A stretch of 64,000 nt of DNA, taken from positions 12,949,204 through 13,013,203 of the forward strand of contig NC_061817.1 of assembly GCF_021462225.1 (NCBI RefSeq), written 5' to 3'. Positions within the stretch are counted from its first letter, which is position 1; every line of letters begins with the position of its first letter. Under the pieces are notes generated by a model. That model was not told where the DNA came from. It did not search any database and saw nothing but the letters and a program-made list of their open reading frames with translations. Source of the stretch: Girardinichthys multiradiatus. Lineage: Eukaryota; Chordata; Actinopteri; Cyprinodontiformes; Goodeidae. Of the stretch, positions 61,201-63,021 are shown one piece after another. The position numbers were made by a program, and so were the translations under genes.

Positions 61201-62873
61201 AGACAGTTATTATTTGTGCATTCCACAAATGTAACCTTAATTGAACTGGGTCAAGAAGAAACCATTGTTTAAAGAAAGCTAAAAAAAAAAAAGTCCTATT
61301 TGCAGTTTGCTACAAGCCATGTAGGGAACAACACAGACATTTCTATATGCAAAACAGTGTGGCAGAAAACTAACCCTGTACACTACCCTGAATACGGTGG
61401 TGGCAGCATCATGCTATGGGGATTATTTTCTCCTGCAGCAACAGGGAAGTTGGTCAGAGCTGATGGGAAGATGGGAAGAGCTAGATGAGGTGCAATTCAG
61501 GAAGAAAAACGGTTAGAGGCTGCAAAATACTTCAGACTGAGGCAGAGGTTCGCCTTTGAGATCCAATCATATTCATTTGTTAAAAGGGACTTGTGAATCT
61601 GTGGCAAAACATAAAAATTTCTGTCCAATTTGACTGAATAGACAAAATTTTCAGTCACTAGATGTACAAAGCAAAAGATGGTTCTGCTAAGTTTTGATTC
61701 TACAGGGCTGAATAGAAGGGTAAACCGTAATGTTTTAGATTTTTCTTCGTACAAAATGTGTAAAACCAAGTGTATTATTTTCCTTCCACTTCACAATTAT
61801 GCGCTAGTTTGTCTTAAAATAGATTTGATTTTGTGTATGTAACATGACGTGAAAAACATTCAATGGGAATCAAAATTTTTGCTAAGCATTCTGAAGCATT
61901 ACCACCTCTAACAAAGTGATTTTCTTCTCTCTTTTAATCCTTTCATACCTTTTCTATGACCAGCTCGCCCCAGATGACGCCTGGAAGTGCCCCTATTGTA
62001 AGCAGCTGCAGCAGGGCATGGTGAAGATGAGTCTGTGGACCCTGCCGGACATCCTCATCCTCCACCTGAAGCGCTTCAGGCAGGTGGGCGAGCGGAGAAA
62101 CAAGCTCACCACGTTCGTTCATTTTCCCCTGGCTGGACTGGACATGACACCTCACATGGTGAACCGCAACAATGGCCCCCACCAGGCCCCTCTTCAGCCA
62201 GGCTGGAAAAACTGCAGGCGACCTGACCTTGCTCCTCCTGACTTCCTGTATGATCTCTACGCAGTCTGCAACCACCATGGGGGAATGCATGGCGGCCATT
62301 ATACAGGTCTGTATTCCTTCCTTCACTGATATGAAGTTAAGCCCTGACTCTTCATTTTACTGGCCTCTTATTTGTTCATTACATATCGCATGTATCGCTT
62401 TCCTATTTTCTTAATTGCAGCCTTTTGTCGAAACTCAGTTGATGGTCAGTGGTACAGCTATGACGACAGCACTGTTGAGCCAATCCCAGAGGCCGAGGTA
62501 TGCACGCGTGGAGCCTACATTCTCTTCTATCAGAAAAGAAGCACCATCCCCCCCTGGTCTGCTAGTTCCTCAGTCACTGGTTTGTCCATCTTCGCAATTA
62601 ATCAGTTTGTTTTTTCAGGGGAAATAGCTGTGATTTCAGTAATTGGTTACGCTACAAAAATGTGGAATATGCAACAAAAAACAAATTTTGGTGTGTTTTT
62701 AGGTTCCACCAGCTCTTCCACCTCTGACCACTGGCTGGTCCGACTGAATGGGGGAAGCAGCAGCGGCAGCGTGGTCTCAGGGGTTCCCAGTCCGGCACTT
62801 TTGGAACCAACATATGCTCCAGAGTCTCCTGAGTTGCCAGTGTTTGGTGATGAACCCAACAGAGGAGTAGAAG
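4175..62873 (+). CDS. usp43: usp43, ubiquitin carboxyl-terminal hydrolase 43 (12 internal exons, partial)
   Basis: A cysteine protease of the USP family (peptidase C19) that removes ubiquitin from proteins. Twelve exons joined by GT-AG introns give about 579 codons without a stop or phase conflict. The order matches USP43: region before the fingers ([13 protein letters not shown]), finger half with CPHC, long divergent insert, FGPPFL block, second finger half CPYC, HLKRF block, His box GGHYTA, Asp box WYSYDDS, then a Ser-rich tail. The wording ([39 protein letters not shown]) fits USP43 better than its paralogue USP31. The Cys box with the start codon, and the end of the tail, are outside the window. 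Introns range from 91 to 14,963 bp, and the large ones are packed with transposon relics. Whether this is an a or b duplicate cannot be told here. The gene looks functional; expression and exact isoforms are not shown by the sequence. Confidence 0.95.
4279..6839. other. usp43 intron, no assigned element
   Basis: Reading frames overlap on both strands at 4555-5028 but carry no family wording. The stretch 5470-6560 has the texture of a decayed DNA transposon (remnant of instruction-like Tc1 phrases on the - strand), but I could not align it to a known family. Confidence 0.35.
6840..7190. repeat. Probable interspersed repeat fragment
   Basis: Phrases such as 'ggtcttaagtttggatgtaa', 'gaccagagggatctaccaca' and 'gagcattaaaactgaccaat' belong to a common fish repeat that describes itself in many intron copies. 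A second piece of similar wording lies at 57690-57850. Boundaries and class are uncertain. Confidence 0.4.
8356..9924 (+). mobile_element. Full-length Tc1-like DNA transposon, copy 1
   Basis: The element is 1,569 bp, flanked by TA on both sides (8354-8355 and 9925-9926), the Tc1/mariner target duplication. The ends are near-perfect inverted repeats of about 201 bp (8356-8556 and 9724-9924) starting CAGGTCCTTCTCAAAATATT. The low divergence between the arms, and close identity to the copy at 55290-56557, suggest fairly recent activity. It sits in the 15-kb usp43 intron in the same orientation as the gene and encodes one transposase frame. Confidence 0.95.
8684..9646 (+). pseudogene. Tc1-like transposase, open but probably inactive
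   Basis: A 320-residue frame starting [20 protein letters not shown]. It has a paired-type HTH near residues 8-45 ([20 protein letters not shown]), then the DDE catalytic core. The first Asp is in SDESKF. The second motif reads [12 protein letters not shown], with Glu where the family has Asp. The third region [11 protein letters not shown] keeps the Glu but has Tyr for the usual Asp before LNPIE. Compared with the copy at 55618, 14 codons are missing cleanly after CRIPQ. Known family logic says the second Asp is essential, so this protein should not cut DNA, although it could still bind the ends. Start chosen at the family Met. Confidence 0.85.
9927..11227. other. usp43 intron, no assigned element
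   Basis: Overlapping short frames on both strands at 10155-10558 show no family wording. No repeat recognised. Confidence 0.4.
11228..11628 (+). mobile_element. Old Tc1-like fragment (family B), copy 1
   Basis: Transposase-like DNA phrases survive in order: 'cagagaacattactgaacac', 'ccgtggagaagtttaaaaga', 'aagaaagctattcctaaaag', 'tagatcaaagcatattcgtg', and the terminal phrase 'gaatacttttgcaaagaagt'. Large internal parts are missing, so no frame survives. The same family recurs at eight other places in the window. Confidence 0.7.
11640..12984. other. usp43 intron, no assigned element
   Basis: AT-rich, with scattered homopolymers. No exon or recognised repeat. Confidence 0.4.
12985..13330 (+). 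mobile_element. Non-LTR retrotransposon ORF2 C-terminal fragment
   Basis: A GC-rich island in AT-rich surroundings. The frame from 13003 reads [20 protein letters not shown], then [20 protein letters not shown], then [19 protein letters not shown]. This Arg-rich end is typical of the segment after the reverse transcriptase in fish LINEs. It is 5'-truncated, as most LINE copies are. A reverse-strand relative lies at 32330-32560. Confidence 0.75.
13925..14181 (+). repeat. Interspersed fish retroposon
   Basis: Contains the widespread run 'acttatatagcacttttcc', 'gctcaaagcgctttacacta', 'cacattcacccaatcgcact', 'aagtgccttgcccaggggca' and 'gactactcttcctactgagc'. This order is seen in very many fish genomes. 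Ends were set where the recognised wording stops. Confidence 0.75.
14190..15168 (+). repeat. LTR-like non-coding tract (unassigned)
   Basis: Base composition changes sharply, with GC-rich patches (14330-14710) followed by AT-rich sequence. It ends cccataatcacaacacca, nearly the same end (attacaacacca) as the tract finishing at 24889. A shared 3' end with terminal CA is what one expects of related solo LTRs. No coding sequence, primer-binding site or clean target duplication was found. Confidence 0.3.
15169..16115. other. usp43 intron, no assigned element
   Basis: AT-rich with a poly-T run near 15515. No exon or recognised repeat. Confidence 0.4.
16116..17074 (+). mobile_element. Old Tc1-like element (family B), copy 2, 5' part
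   Basis: Starts with the family end acagtgccttgcagaagt and runs through terminal sequence (tcaatgtattttattgtggt) into transposase relics from about 16433: 'ttcagaggcttgtttaaggc', 'aaacctaccaagacatggcc', 'gtggaagaatctgtcgatag', 'ggtggtggcagcatcatgct'. Several frameshifts break the reading frame. It is interrupted at 17075 by a fold-back element and resumes at 18458. Confidence 0.8.
17075..18457. mobile_element. Fold-back DNA element with about 340-bp inverted arms
   Basis: The left arm 17075-17426 and right arm 18122-18457 are inverted copies. They share the tip gggtcaaagtaaca, the block gaatctgtgaatttggaggt, the block attcactgccttgattttag and the block cccctgcg. The arms differ by small insertions and about 10-20% substitutions, with one stretch replaced just inside the tip. 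The 695-bp spacer 17427-18121 has no transposase frame. It sits inside an older Tc1-like copy whose sequence resumes at 18458 ('agaatggcccaaccag'). TA occurs close to both tips, but no clear target duplication is visible, so the superfamily is open. Not a palindrome artefact, since the spacer is unique. Confidence 0.8.
18458..18762 (+). mobile_element. Old Tc1-like element (family B), copy 2, 3' part
   Basis: Resumes transposase-like wording (ctctccatctaatctgacag, gcttgagctattttacaaag), then the 3' end 'gaaatcccaataaaaacatt' and 'aatgtgaaaaaatatgtaca'. It is separated from its 5' part only by the fold-back element, plus a missing middle segment. Confidence 0.75.
18763..19241. other. Intron immediately before usp43 exon B
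   Basis: A 66-codon frame at 18940-19140 is Ser/Thr/Gln-rich but has no family match by eye and no splice fit to exon B. A pyrimidine-rich tract (tttcctttcctcag) precedes the exon. Confidence 0.5.
19242..19334 (+). CDS. usp43: usp43 exon B (first CxxC finger half)
   Basis: Acceptor ctcag, donor gtgagc. It encodes [20 protein letters not shown] followed by [11 protein letters not shown]. The CPHC pair supplies two of the four zinc ligands of the USP fingers subdomain, and DPFL.SLPIP is a family-wide signature. Length is 93 bp, phase 1 in and phase 2 out, and it joins the flanking exons without a shift. The intron before it is 14,963 bp. Confidence 0.95.
19335..19930. other. usp43 intron, no assigned element
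   Basis: Short overlapping frames, no recognised repeat. Confidence 0.4.
19931..20775 (+). mobile_element. Old Tc1-like element (family B), copy 3, 3'-truncated
   Basis: The terminal region from cagtgcgtcacaaactactt leads into transposase relics at about 20190-20775 (ttcagaggtttgttagagaa, aactctggaggagctgcaaa, gtgctgtggtcagatgaggc). The frame is broken many times. The copy stops abruptly near 20775 and retrotransposon sequence begins about 100 bases later. Confidence 0.8.
20880..21295 (+). pseudogene. Ty3-type LTR retrotransposon integrase remnant
   Basis: One frame reads [20 protein letters not shown], then [15 protein letters not shown], an in-frame TAA at about 21078, then [18 protein letters not shown] and [17 protein letters not shown]. 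The GYHP.NGQ.E..NQ.L block, the W..W..Y..N region and GYQP.F are the C-terminal half of Ty3-type integrase. No LTR or gag/protease/RT part was seen next to it, so it is an isolated fragment. The stop and the Lys-rich slip (aaaaaaaaa) show decay. Confidence 0.8.
21350..22558 (-). mobile_element. Tc1-like DNA transposon, second family
   Basis: A 1,209-bp element flanked by TA on both sides (21348-21349 and 22559-22560). Terminal inverted repeats begin CAGGGGTTGGACAATAAAAC and end with the near complement, before 22558. The transposase reads on the - strand. The whole element lies between an LTR-retrotransposon remnant and unassigned intron. Confidence 0.92.
21402..22372 (-). pseudogene. Tc1-like transposase, broken
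   Basis: Begins [20 protein letters not shown] at 22372, with HTH-like [24 protein letters not shown] follows HHQEG-type wording (YHQEG*). It continues [19 protein letters not shown], the first Asp motif LFSDESTF, the second [14 protein letters not shown] and the third [16 protein letters not shown]. After RVKHSGG the usual SVMVWG segment is missing (in-frame loss of about 20 residues, then WARTAKDY). A frameshift in the GVLEE region moves the C-terminus to another frame (RKRFPPP to AAKGGPTPY). All three catalytic residues survive but the frame does not. Confidence 0.9.
22561..23525. other. usp43 intron, no assigned element
   Basis: No exon or recognised repeat. Begins straight after the Tc1 element. 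The sequence before 23526 includes a stretch with scattered GTCA copies that could be an LTR start, but nothing decisive. Confidence 0.35.
23526..23547. repeat. Perfect 22-bp palindrome centred on CACGTG
   Basis: catatgatcacgtgatcata plus tg reads the same on both strands. It contains an E-box core. It may be chance, given the AT-rich context. Confidence 0.8.
23840..24889 (+). repeat. LTR-like non-coding tract (unassigned)
   Basis: Starts after a GC-rich patch (23650-23910) and becomes AT-rich. It has TATA-like and AATAAA stretches and ends cctaatattacaacacca at 24889. The end resembles that of the tract ending at 15168. No coding sequence. It would fit a solo LTR, but neither a start nor a target duplication was settled. 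Confidence 0.3.
24890..28341. other. usp43 intron, largely unassigned
   Basis: About 3.4 kb with no exon. Around 26460-26520 a phrase like 'gatcccgttgagtttttgtg' resembles the [14 protein letters not shown] end of a Tc1 transposase, but it is too short to place. Nothing else is recognised. Confidence 0.35.
28342..28477 (+). CDS. usp43: usp43 exon C (beta-strand block after the first finger)
   Basis: Acceptor tttcag, donor gtgatt. After completing an Arg codon it encodes 45 residues, including [20 protein letters not shown] and the Leu/Val-rich stretch that follows. This corresponds to the segment after the finger in USP43 where a ubiquitin-like insert begins. It ends in phase 0. The downstream intron is only 138 bp (28478-28615), so exons C and D form a tight pair. 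Confidence 0.93.
28616..28760 (+). CDS. usp43: usp43 exon D (insert in the catalytic domain)
   Basis: Acceptor tccag, donor gtagct. It encodes [20 protein letters not shown] and then an acidic and aromatic stretch ([13 protein letters not shown]). [19 protein letters not shown] is the conserved wording of USP43 and, less closely, USP31. The exon ends one base into a Gly codon. The intron after it (28761-35719) is long and holds a 253-bp Tc1-derived MITE. Confidence 0.93.
28860..29112. mobile_element. MITE derived from the old Tc1-like family B (copy 4)
   Basis: A 253-bp element with TA at both ends (28858-28859, 29113-29114) and inverted tips CACTGTCTTGCAAAAGT and its near complement (one mismatch). 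The interior keeps family phrases (caatgtattttattgagaga, accaacacaaagtggtgcgt) but no transposase. It lies 100 bases after usp43 exon D. Confidence 0.88.
29115..32329. other. usp43 intron, no assigned element
   Basis: More than 3 kb, AT-rich, no exon. A GC-poor run of short frames. A phrase near 32115 (ctgctgtgcataagtattca) may be a lone Tc1 end. Confidence 0.35.
32330..32560 (-). mobile_element. Non-LTR retrotransposon fragment
   Basis: On the - strand the wording matches the LINE piece at 12985-13330: ctgggcctcctcc and gaggagtagcagctctactc are close complements of that fragment (gagtagagccgctgctcctc). Heavily mutated, with no frame left. Confidence 0.6.
32585..32720 (-). repeat. Interspersed fish retroposon fragment
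   Basis: 'gcatgtgtgggttctctcca', 'gatactccatcttcctccca' and 'caaacatgcaggcccttagg' form the reverse-strand wording of the repeat seen at 1553-1797. Probably joined with the LINE piece just before it. Confidence 0.55.
32721..33439. other. usp43 intron, no assigned element
   Basis: No exon or recognised repeat. Confidence 0.35.
33440..34263 (-). pseudogene. Tc1-like transposase relic, related to copy 1
   Basis: Pieces in three frames on the - strand follow the family order. An HTH part ([19 protein letters not shown], about 34070-34130) comes first, then [24 protein letters not shown], the first catalytic region (SGPESSF..K, where the first Asp motif is degraded), a [11 protein letters not shown] segment, and [20 protein letters not shown]. 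The C-terminal part with the last catalytic Glu is not seen. No terminal repeats were recognised. The wording is close to the 8684 transposase but far more decayed. Confidence 0.7.
34265..34330 (-). repeat. Possible LINE fragment
   Basis: The run ggttcctcccagtgggacat resembles the complement of the LINE piece at 13215-13245. Too short for certainty. Confidence 0.3.
34331..35719. other. Intron before usp43 exon E
   Basis: No recognised element. A GC-richer stretch at 35330-35480 stands out but has no coding wording or splice sites that fit usp43. The acceptor tttttacccag precedes exon E. Confidence 0.4.
35720..35882 (+). CDS. usp43: usp43 exon E (variable insert, then [18 protein letters not shown] block)
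   Basis: Acceptor acccag, donor gtatat. The first 34 residues ([20 protein letters not shown] and on) are Ser/Pro-rich and poorly conserved, as in the equivalent part of human USP43. The last part, [18 protein letters not shown], is the conserved strand before the FGPP block. It enters with two bases of a Gly codon and leaves with two bases of an Arg codon, and both junctions are in phase. The variable half could differ between isoforms. Confidence 0.9.
35959..36738. mobile_element. hAT-type non-autonomous element
   Basis: A 780-bp element flanked by an 8-bp target duplication, ctgaagac (35951-35958) and ctggagac (36739-36746), one mismatch. Tips cagtgctggggat and atcccatcactg are inverted, and both ends carry runs of GTTACTTT/GTAACG-type wording typical of a fish hAT MITE. 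A retroposon-tail-like stretch (attcaaattcaaaaatactt and on, 36367-36440) is nested inside. No transposase. Confidence 0.82.
36747..37690. other. usp43 intron, no assigned element
   Basis: AT-rich, no exon or recognised repeat. Confidence 0.35.
37691..37974. mobile_element. MITE-like element
   Basis: Inverted tips aaggtcctgtttacacaac and gctgtgtaaacgtggcctt (about 16 of 19 positions pair). The interior has 'aaaacgtgatttttttcccc', 'tggcaacagaagatggtgta' and 'catgtaaacgaagagcaatt', which recall a 'fully mirrored' fish MITE rich in GTTTACA. TA flanks may be the target. No coding. Confidence 0.6.
37975..39616. other. usp43 intron between exons E and F
   Basis: No recognised transposon. It contains the 31-base palindrome at 39034 and an AT/TA run near 39556. 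The acceptor of exon F is weak (gtgttgaag). Confidence 0.4.
39034..39064. repeat. Perfect 15-bp inverted repeat, 1-nt spacer
   Basis: cagtatacacctgca (39034-39048), t, then its exact complement (39050-39064). It is followed by an imperfect tandem of gtaaatataag. Confidence 0.9.
39617..39728 (+). CDS. usp43: usp43 exon F ([13 protein letters not shown] block)
   Basis: The acceptor is ttgaag, a weak but usable AG preceded by few pyrimidines. The donor is gtaatc. It encodes [20 protein letters not shown] and then [17 protein letters not shown], closely matching USP43. It is 112 bp long and ends in phase 0. The intron downstream is 10,921 bp. Confidence 0.93.
39729..40485. other. usp43 intron, GC-rich patch without recognised gene
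   Basis: 40080-40330 is GC-richer, with overlapping frames on both strands (99 codons + and 81 codons -). No family wording, splice fit or codon bias could be seen. It may be a decayed retrotransposon piece. Confidence 0.35.
40486..41010 (-). mobile_element. Old Tc1-like element (family B), copy 5, internally deleted
   Basis: Left end tgctgtgccttgcaaaagta, then aatgtattttattgggattt and gatagaccaacacaaggatc. This joins straight to a - strand transposase piece (catgacactgccaccaccaa, ctcatctgaccagctcatct, catgtttgctgtgtccccta). The opposite end follows (cacactttccatatttccat, gtgttggtctatcacatatc, aatgtgacaaaatgtgaaaa). Both ends are present but most of the coding part is gone. Confidence 0.75.
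41064..42240 (-). mobile_element. Tc1-like DNA transposon, third family, decayed
   Basis: Left end tacactgtactgacaaatgt. Relic transposase on the - strand in at least three frames: [17 protein letters not shown] (about 42140), [31 protein letters not shown], a degraded first Asp motif, [37 protein letters not shown] and [13 protein letters not shown]. The third catalytic Glu position reads Lys (NPMKHL). The right end shows only gaacaccttaatccaatcaa, with no clear inverted repeat. Confidence 0.8.
42241..44579. other. usp43 intron, no assigned element
   Basis: A 129-codon open frame at 42411-42800 has many Cys and no family wording, and was not accepted as a gene. The rest is AT-rich intron. 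Confidence 0.35.
44580..45110 (+). mobile_element. Tc1-like relic, fourth family
   Basis: A short frame reads [20 protein letters not shown] and then [13 protein letters not shown], the linker between the two HTH halves and the core of Tc1 transposases. 'aacaccatcccaactgtgaa' near 44980 and 'ccccaatctccatcccatcg' near 45058 fit later parts of the same kind of gene. The terminal repeats were not found. Confidence 0.65.
45848..47162 (+). mobile_element. Tc1-like DNA transposon, fifth family, 3'-truncated
   Basis: Starts after TA (45846-45847) with cagcacacaccaaaagtgtg and the long 5' non-coding part typical of the family (ttctttattttcatgactat, ggaattatatactgaacaaa, aagtagccaccttttgcttt). The transposase begins at 46240. 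The 3' end is missing: coding sequence stops within SAKHL, where a SINE begins, and no terminal inverted repeat follows. Confidence 0.88.
46240..47162 (+). pseudogene. Tc1-like transposase, one stop, C-terminus lost
   Basis: Starts [20 protein letters not shown], with HTH wording [24 protein letters not shown] at 46456-46458 replaces the usual Arg (DDKFI*VTSL), consistent with CGA to TGA decay. Beyond it the same frame continues without shift: [56 protein letters not shown] and [15 protein letters not shown], so all catalytic residues (Asp, Asp, Glu) are intact. It ends where the SINE begins. This is one of the best preserved transposases in the window. Confidence 0.9.
47163..47349 (+). repeat. 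tRNA-derived SINE
   Basis: Starts ggcggcggtggcacaggggt. It carries a B-box-like gttcgagtcc at 47237-47246 and an A-box-like part upstream, then the body 'cctttgcatcatttctaccc' and 'cctctctctccaccccattt', and ends agactagtgccac with an A9 tail. This wording matches a widespread fish tRNA-related SINE. It directly abuts the truncated Tc1 transposase; no target duplication was clear. Confidence 0.8.
47350..48250 (+). repeat. Possible retroelement LTR tract
   Basis: Non-coding and compositionally mixed, followed at 48251 by a primer-binding-site-like tggcgccccaatgtggcc. That motif resembles the tRNA-Lys type site (one extra C and one or two changes). A start with TG and a clean CA end could not be placed. 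If real, it is a solo or fragmentary LTR of an old retroelement with no coding part left. Description only. Confidence 0.3.
48251..48268 (+). other. Primer-binding-site-like motif
   Basis: tggcgccccaatgtggcc is close to the tRNA-Lys complementary site used by several retroelements. Isolated, so it could be chance. Confidence 0.35.
48269..48559. other. usp43 intron, no assigned element
   Basis: A short chance frame only. Confidence 0.3.
48560..48599. repeat. Short hairpin, 13-bp perfect stem extended by 4 bp
   Basis: tatttcagactct (48560-48572) pairs exactly with agagtctgaaata (48587-48599). After a G-U wobble, four further bases pair (ttct/agaa) around the loop gcta. Too short for a normal pre-microRNA. 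Confidence 0.8.
48600..49138 (+). repeat. AT-rich repeat ending in a retroposon tail
   Basis: Two imperfect direct copies of a 60-70-bp block occur (attaccagcaaaaaccaatta near 48685 and attaccagcgaaaaccaaat near 48753), and a third, more distant pair (gacccagctttcttaatta, gactcagcttccctagtta). The 3' end, acagtgctttgactgtctcg to aaaagcgctatataataaac and then a cttacctt repeat, is the typical 3' tail of a fish retroposon. Confidence 0.5.
49316..49814. mobile_element. hAT-type non-autonomous element
   Basis: The left end caggggtctgcaacctgcgg and the right end gctgtaaagcttgcagaacc then ctg are the inverted ends of a common fish hAT MITE. Both sides repeat 'aaatggcgctttgg'. The 8-bp flanks gactgggt and aaccaggt match in five of eight positions, so the target duplication is only plausible. 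No transposase. Confidence 0.65.
49823..50649. other. Intron before usp43 exon G
   Basis: No recognised element. Pyrimidine tract and acceptor ttctttcag precede the exon. Confidence 0.45.
50650..50753 (+). CDS. usp43: usp43 exon G
   Basis: Acceptor tttcag, donor gtgagg. It encodes [20 protein letters not shown] and then [14 protein letters not shown]. The [14 protein letters not shown] wording matches the USP43 segment ahead of the second finger half. It leaves two bases of an Arg codon, which is completed by exon H at 60243. The 9,489-bp intron that follows carries the nested Tc1 insertion. Confidence 0.93.
50754..51326. other. usp43 intron, no assigned element
   Basis: No exon or recognised repeat. 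Confidence 0.35.
51327..51362 (+). repeat. Microsatellite (TAGTG)n
   Basis: About seven perfect copies of the pentamer gtagt. Confidence 0.95.
51474..52025 (+). mobile_element. Tc1-like relic, sixth family
   Basis: Left side 'tattatgaccactgacaggt' and right side 'ttaggcaggtgctcatgatc' recall the ends of a fish Tc1 family that starts and ends with inverted 'ggtcataatgttatg' wording. Between them, 'ggtgttgatttggcctccat', 'ggacatcctggacacacaag', 'ccaaataccacagcacccgt' and 'atgctttaacgggtcagggc' follow the 3' half of its transposase gene. No open frame. The 5' half is missing. Confidence 0.65.
52030..52934. other. usp43 intron, no assigned element
   Basis: AT-rich. A short direct duplication (ctggatcactgctggatcac) near 52862. 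Confidence 0.35.
52935..53130 (+). mobile_element. Old Tc1-like fragment (family B), copy 6
   Basis: Transposase phrases aactctggaggagctgcaga, gttggaagaatctgttcaga and ggacaactattagttgtgaa are in the family order. Only about 200 bp remain. Confidence 0.75.
53131..55115. other. usp43 intron, unassigned and possibly LTR-like
   Basis: About 2 kb with many purine-rich stretches, no open frame of note and no recognised family. A composition change near 53480 and again near 55100, and GC-rich patches at 53750-54130 and 54880-55110, suggest an old inserted element, but no terminal repeat was found. Confidence 0.3.
55116..55289 (+). mobile_element. Old Tc1-like element (family B), copy 7, left part
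   Basis: Phrases agtttgcagtttgccacaag, gacacagccaacatggtgga and tcatgctgtgggggtgcttt, ending gaactgatgggaactta. Interrupted here by a younger Tc1 element; it resumes at 56558. Confidence 0.8.
55290..56557 (+). mobile_element. Tc1-like DNA transposon, copy 2, internally rearranged
   Basis: A 1,268-bp element with the same ends as the 8356 copy (CAGGTCCTTCTCAAAATATT) and TA on both sides (55288-55289, 56558-56559). Its inverted arms are longer than in copy 1: 55290-55535 and 56311-56557, about 246 bp. The extra 45 or so bases of the right arm are an inverted copy of the left subterminal region and replace the last 385 bp of the normal element. Inserted into an older Tc1-like copy. Confidence 0.95.
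55618..56322 (+). pseudogene. Tc1-like transposase, C-terminus replaced
   Basis: A 234-residue frame starting [20 protein letters not shown]. It includes the 14 residues ([14 protein letters not shown]) that the 8684 copy lacks. The first catalytic region reads FLDESKF. After YGDEDF the frame runs into the inverted arm and stops (R, TGA). The second Asp and the Glu of the catalytic core are lost, so it cannot be active, though the DNA-binding half is complete. Confidence 0.92.
56558..56720 (+). mobile_element. Old Tc1-like element (family B), copy 7, right part
   Basis: Resumes tacagccagagttgcaatag, aaagcttattgttgtgttag, accaatcaaagtccagacct and ccaattgagaatctgtgaaa, the 3' half of the family transposase. 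With the part ending at 55289 it forms one older copy split by the younger insertion. Confidence 0.85.
56785..56915 (+). repeat. Interspersed fish retroposon fragment
   Basis: 'tttggggttgcaagaagctg', 'gagtctatcctggcagtctg' follow a tccatctatttatct lead-in. This is the same repeat class as at 1553. Confidence 0.55.
56916..57689. other. usp43 intron, no assigned element
   Basis: No exon or recognised repeat. Confidence 0.35.
57690..58100. repeat. Probable interspersed repeat fragment
   Basis: 'gatgagttttaagacagagc', 'ttaattccacatcttaggag', 'gaggagcagctgatcagctg' recall a common fish repeat also hinted at near 6900. A short (ga)n run lies at about 57870. Confidence 0.45.
58101..58450 (+). mobile_element. 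Non-LTR retrotransposon, ORF2 C-terminus and 3' tail
   Basis: The frame from about 58140 reads [20 protein letters not shown], then [15 protein letters not shown] and a stop after FYRC. 'RLWN.LP..IR...S...FK..LKT' is the characteristic end of ORF2 in several fish LINEs. The 3' end has 'aagcacttaaaaataaagtt' followed by a gat-rich microsatellite, as expected for a LINE tail. 5'-truncated. Confidence 0.75.
58451..59384. other. usp43 intron, no assigned element
   Basis: Possibly the other half of the repeat split by the LINE piece, as 'ctaaagtggagaagaattct' type wording continues. No exon. Confidence 0.35.
59385..59740 (-). mobile_element. Tc1-like non-coding relic
   Basis: Phrases caaaattatgcatacttact, acaagcttctggcataatcc, tggttggatatttgaccacc and cttcttggcagagttcacag match the 5' non-coding part of a fish Tc1 family read from its ends. 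No transposase piece remains. Confidence 0.5.
59741..60242. other. Intron before usp43 exon H
   Basis: No recognised element. Confidence 0.45.
60243..60320 (+). CDS. usp43: usp43 exon H ([14 protein letters not shown] block)
   Basis: The acceptor is cttgaag, with a poor pyrimidine tract but the only in-phase AG. The donor is gtcagt. It encodes [20 protein letters not shown] and then [16 protein letters not shown] is a strong USP43 signature. The exon is 78 bp and is separated from the next by a 91-bp intron, the smallest in the window. Confidence 0.93.
60412..60541 (+). CDS. usp43: usp43 exon I ([14 protein letters not shown])
   Basis: Acceptor accag, donor gtatgg. It starts by completing a Cys codon and encodes [20 protein letters not shown] and then the Gln/His-rich [23 protein letters not shown]. 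The last motif is the conserved lead-in to the second zinc-finger half in many USPs. It ends in phase 0. Confidence 0.95.
60699..61893 (+). mobile_element. Old Tc1-like element (family B), copy 8, near full length
   Basis: Runs from cagagcttagtaaaaatgtc, through the 5' end (tttcatattttgtcatcttg), to transposase relics: caaaccaggcaagaatagca, gtaactctggagtagctgca, gtttgctacaagccatgtag and ggtggtggcagcatcatgct. It ends with ttattttccttccacttcac and gtgaaaaacattcaatggga. Many frameshifts. It fills nearly all of the intron between usp43 exons I and J, ending 70 bases before exon J. Confidence 0.85.
61964..62306 (+). CDS. usp43: usp43 exon J (second CxxC finger half and His box)
   Basis: The largest coding exon, 343 bp, with acceptor gaccag and donor gtctgt. 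It begins [20 protein letters not shown], which gives the second zinc CxxC pair, then [20 protein letters not shown], the core USP signature. A variable Asn/His/Pro-rich loop follows, then [20 protein letters not shown]. The catalytic His is the codon at 62297-62299, and the exon breaks one base into the Ala of GGHYTA. The whole 1,422-bp intron before it is almost filled by an old Tc1-like copy. Confidence 0.97.
62421..62579 (+). CDS. usp43: usp43 exon K (catalytic Asp box)
   Basis: Acceptor ttgcag, donor gtttgt (non-optimal). It encodes [20 protein letters not shown], then [20 protein letters not shown]. The first Asp of YDDS (62462-62464) is the expected third catalytic residue. GAYILFYQ is the closing strand of the USP fold. 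The gtatgc at 62499 looks like a donor but would end the protein early, so the longer exon is preferred. Confidence 0.95.
62703..62873 (+). CDS. usp43: usp43 exon L (start of the Ser-rich C-terminal tail)
   Basis: Acceptor tttttag, donor gtatgt. It encodes [20 protein letters not shown] and then a Ser/Pro-rich stretch ending NRGVEG. GSTSSS.SDHWL.RL is shared with USP43 and USP31 just after the catalytic domain; the rest is low-complexity tail. It leaves one base of the next codon, so the reading frame continues beyond the window. Confidence 0.92.
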
Positions 62874-63021
62874 GTATGTATTTGGGTTACTAAAAACTAA
62901 AAATGTGTACCACAATTTATGTTTATGAAATTTGACAAATTTCTTGTATTTAGGTTTTAGATGTATAGGCATTCAAAGCCGCAAACCCCATTTATACCAA
63001 TCTGGTTGTTTTGGCAGCTCT

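Noticed and set aside
62499..62504. gtatgc as the donor of usp43 exon K
   Set aside because: Using it would drop the conserved [12 protein letters not shown] strand. The later donor at 62580 keeps it and joins exon L in phase.
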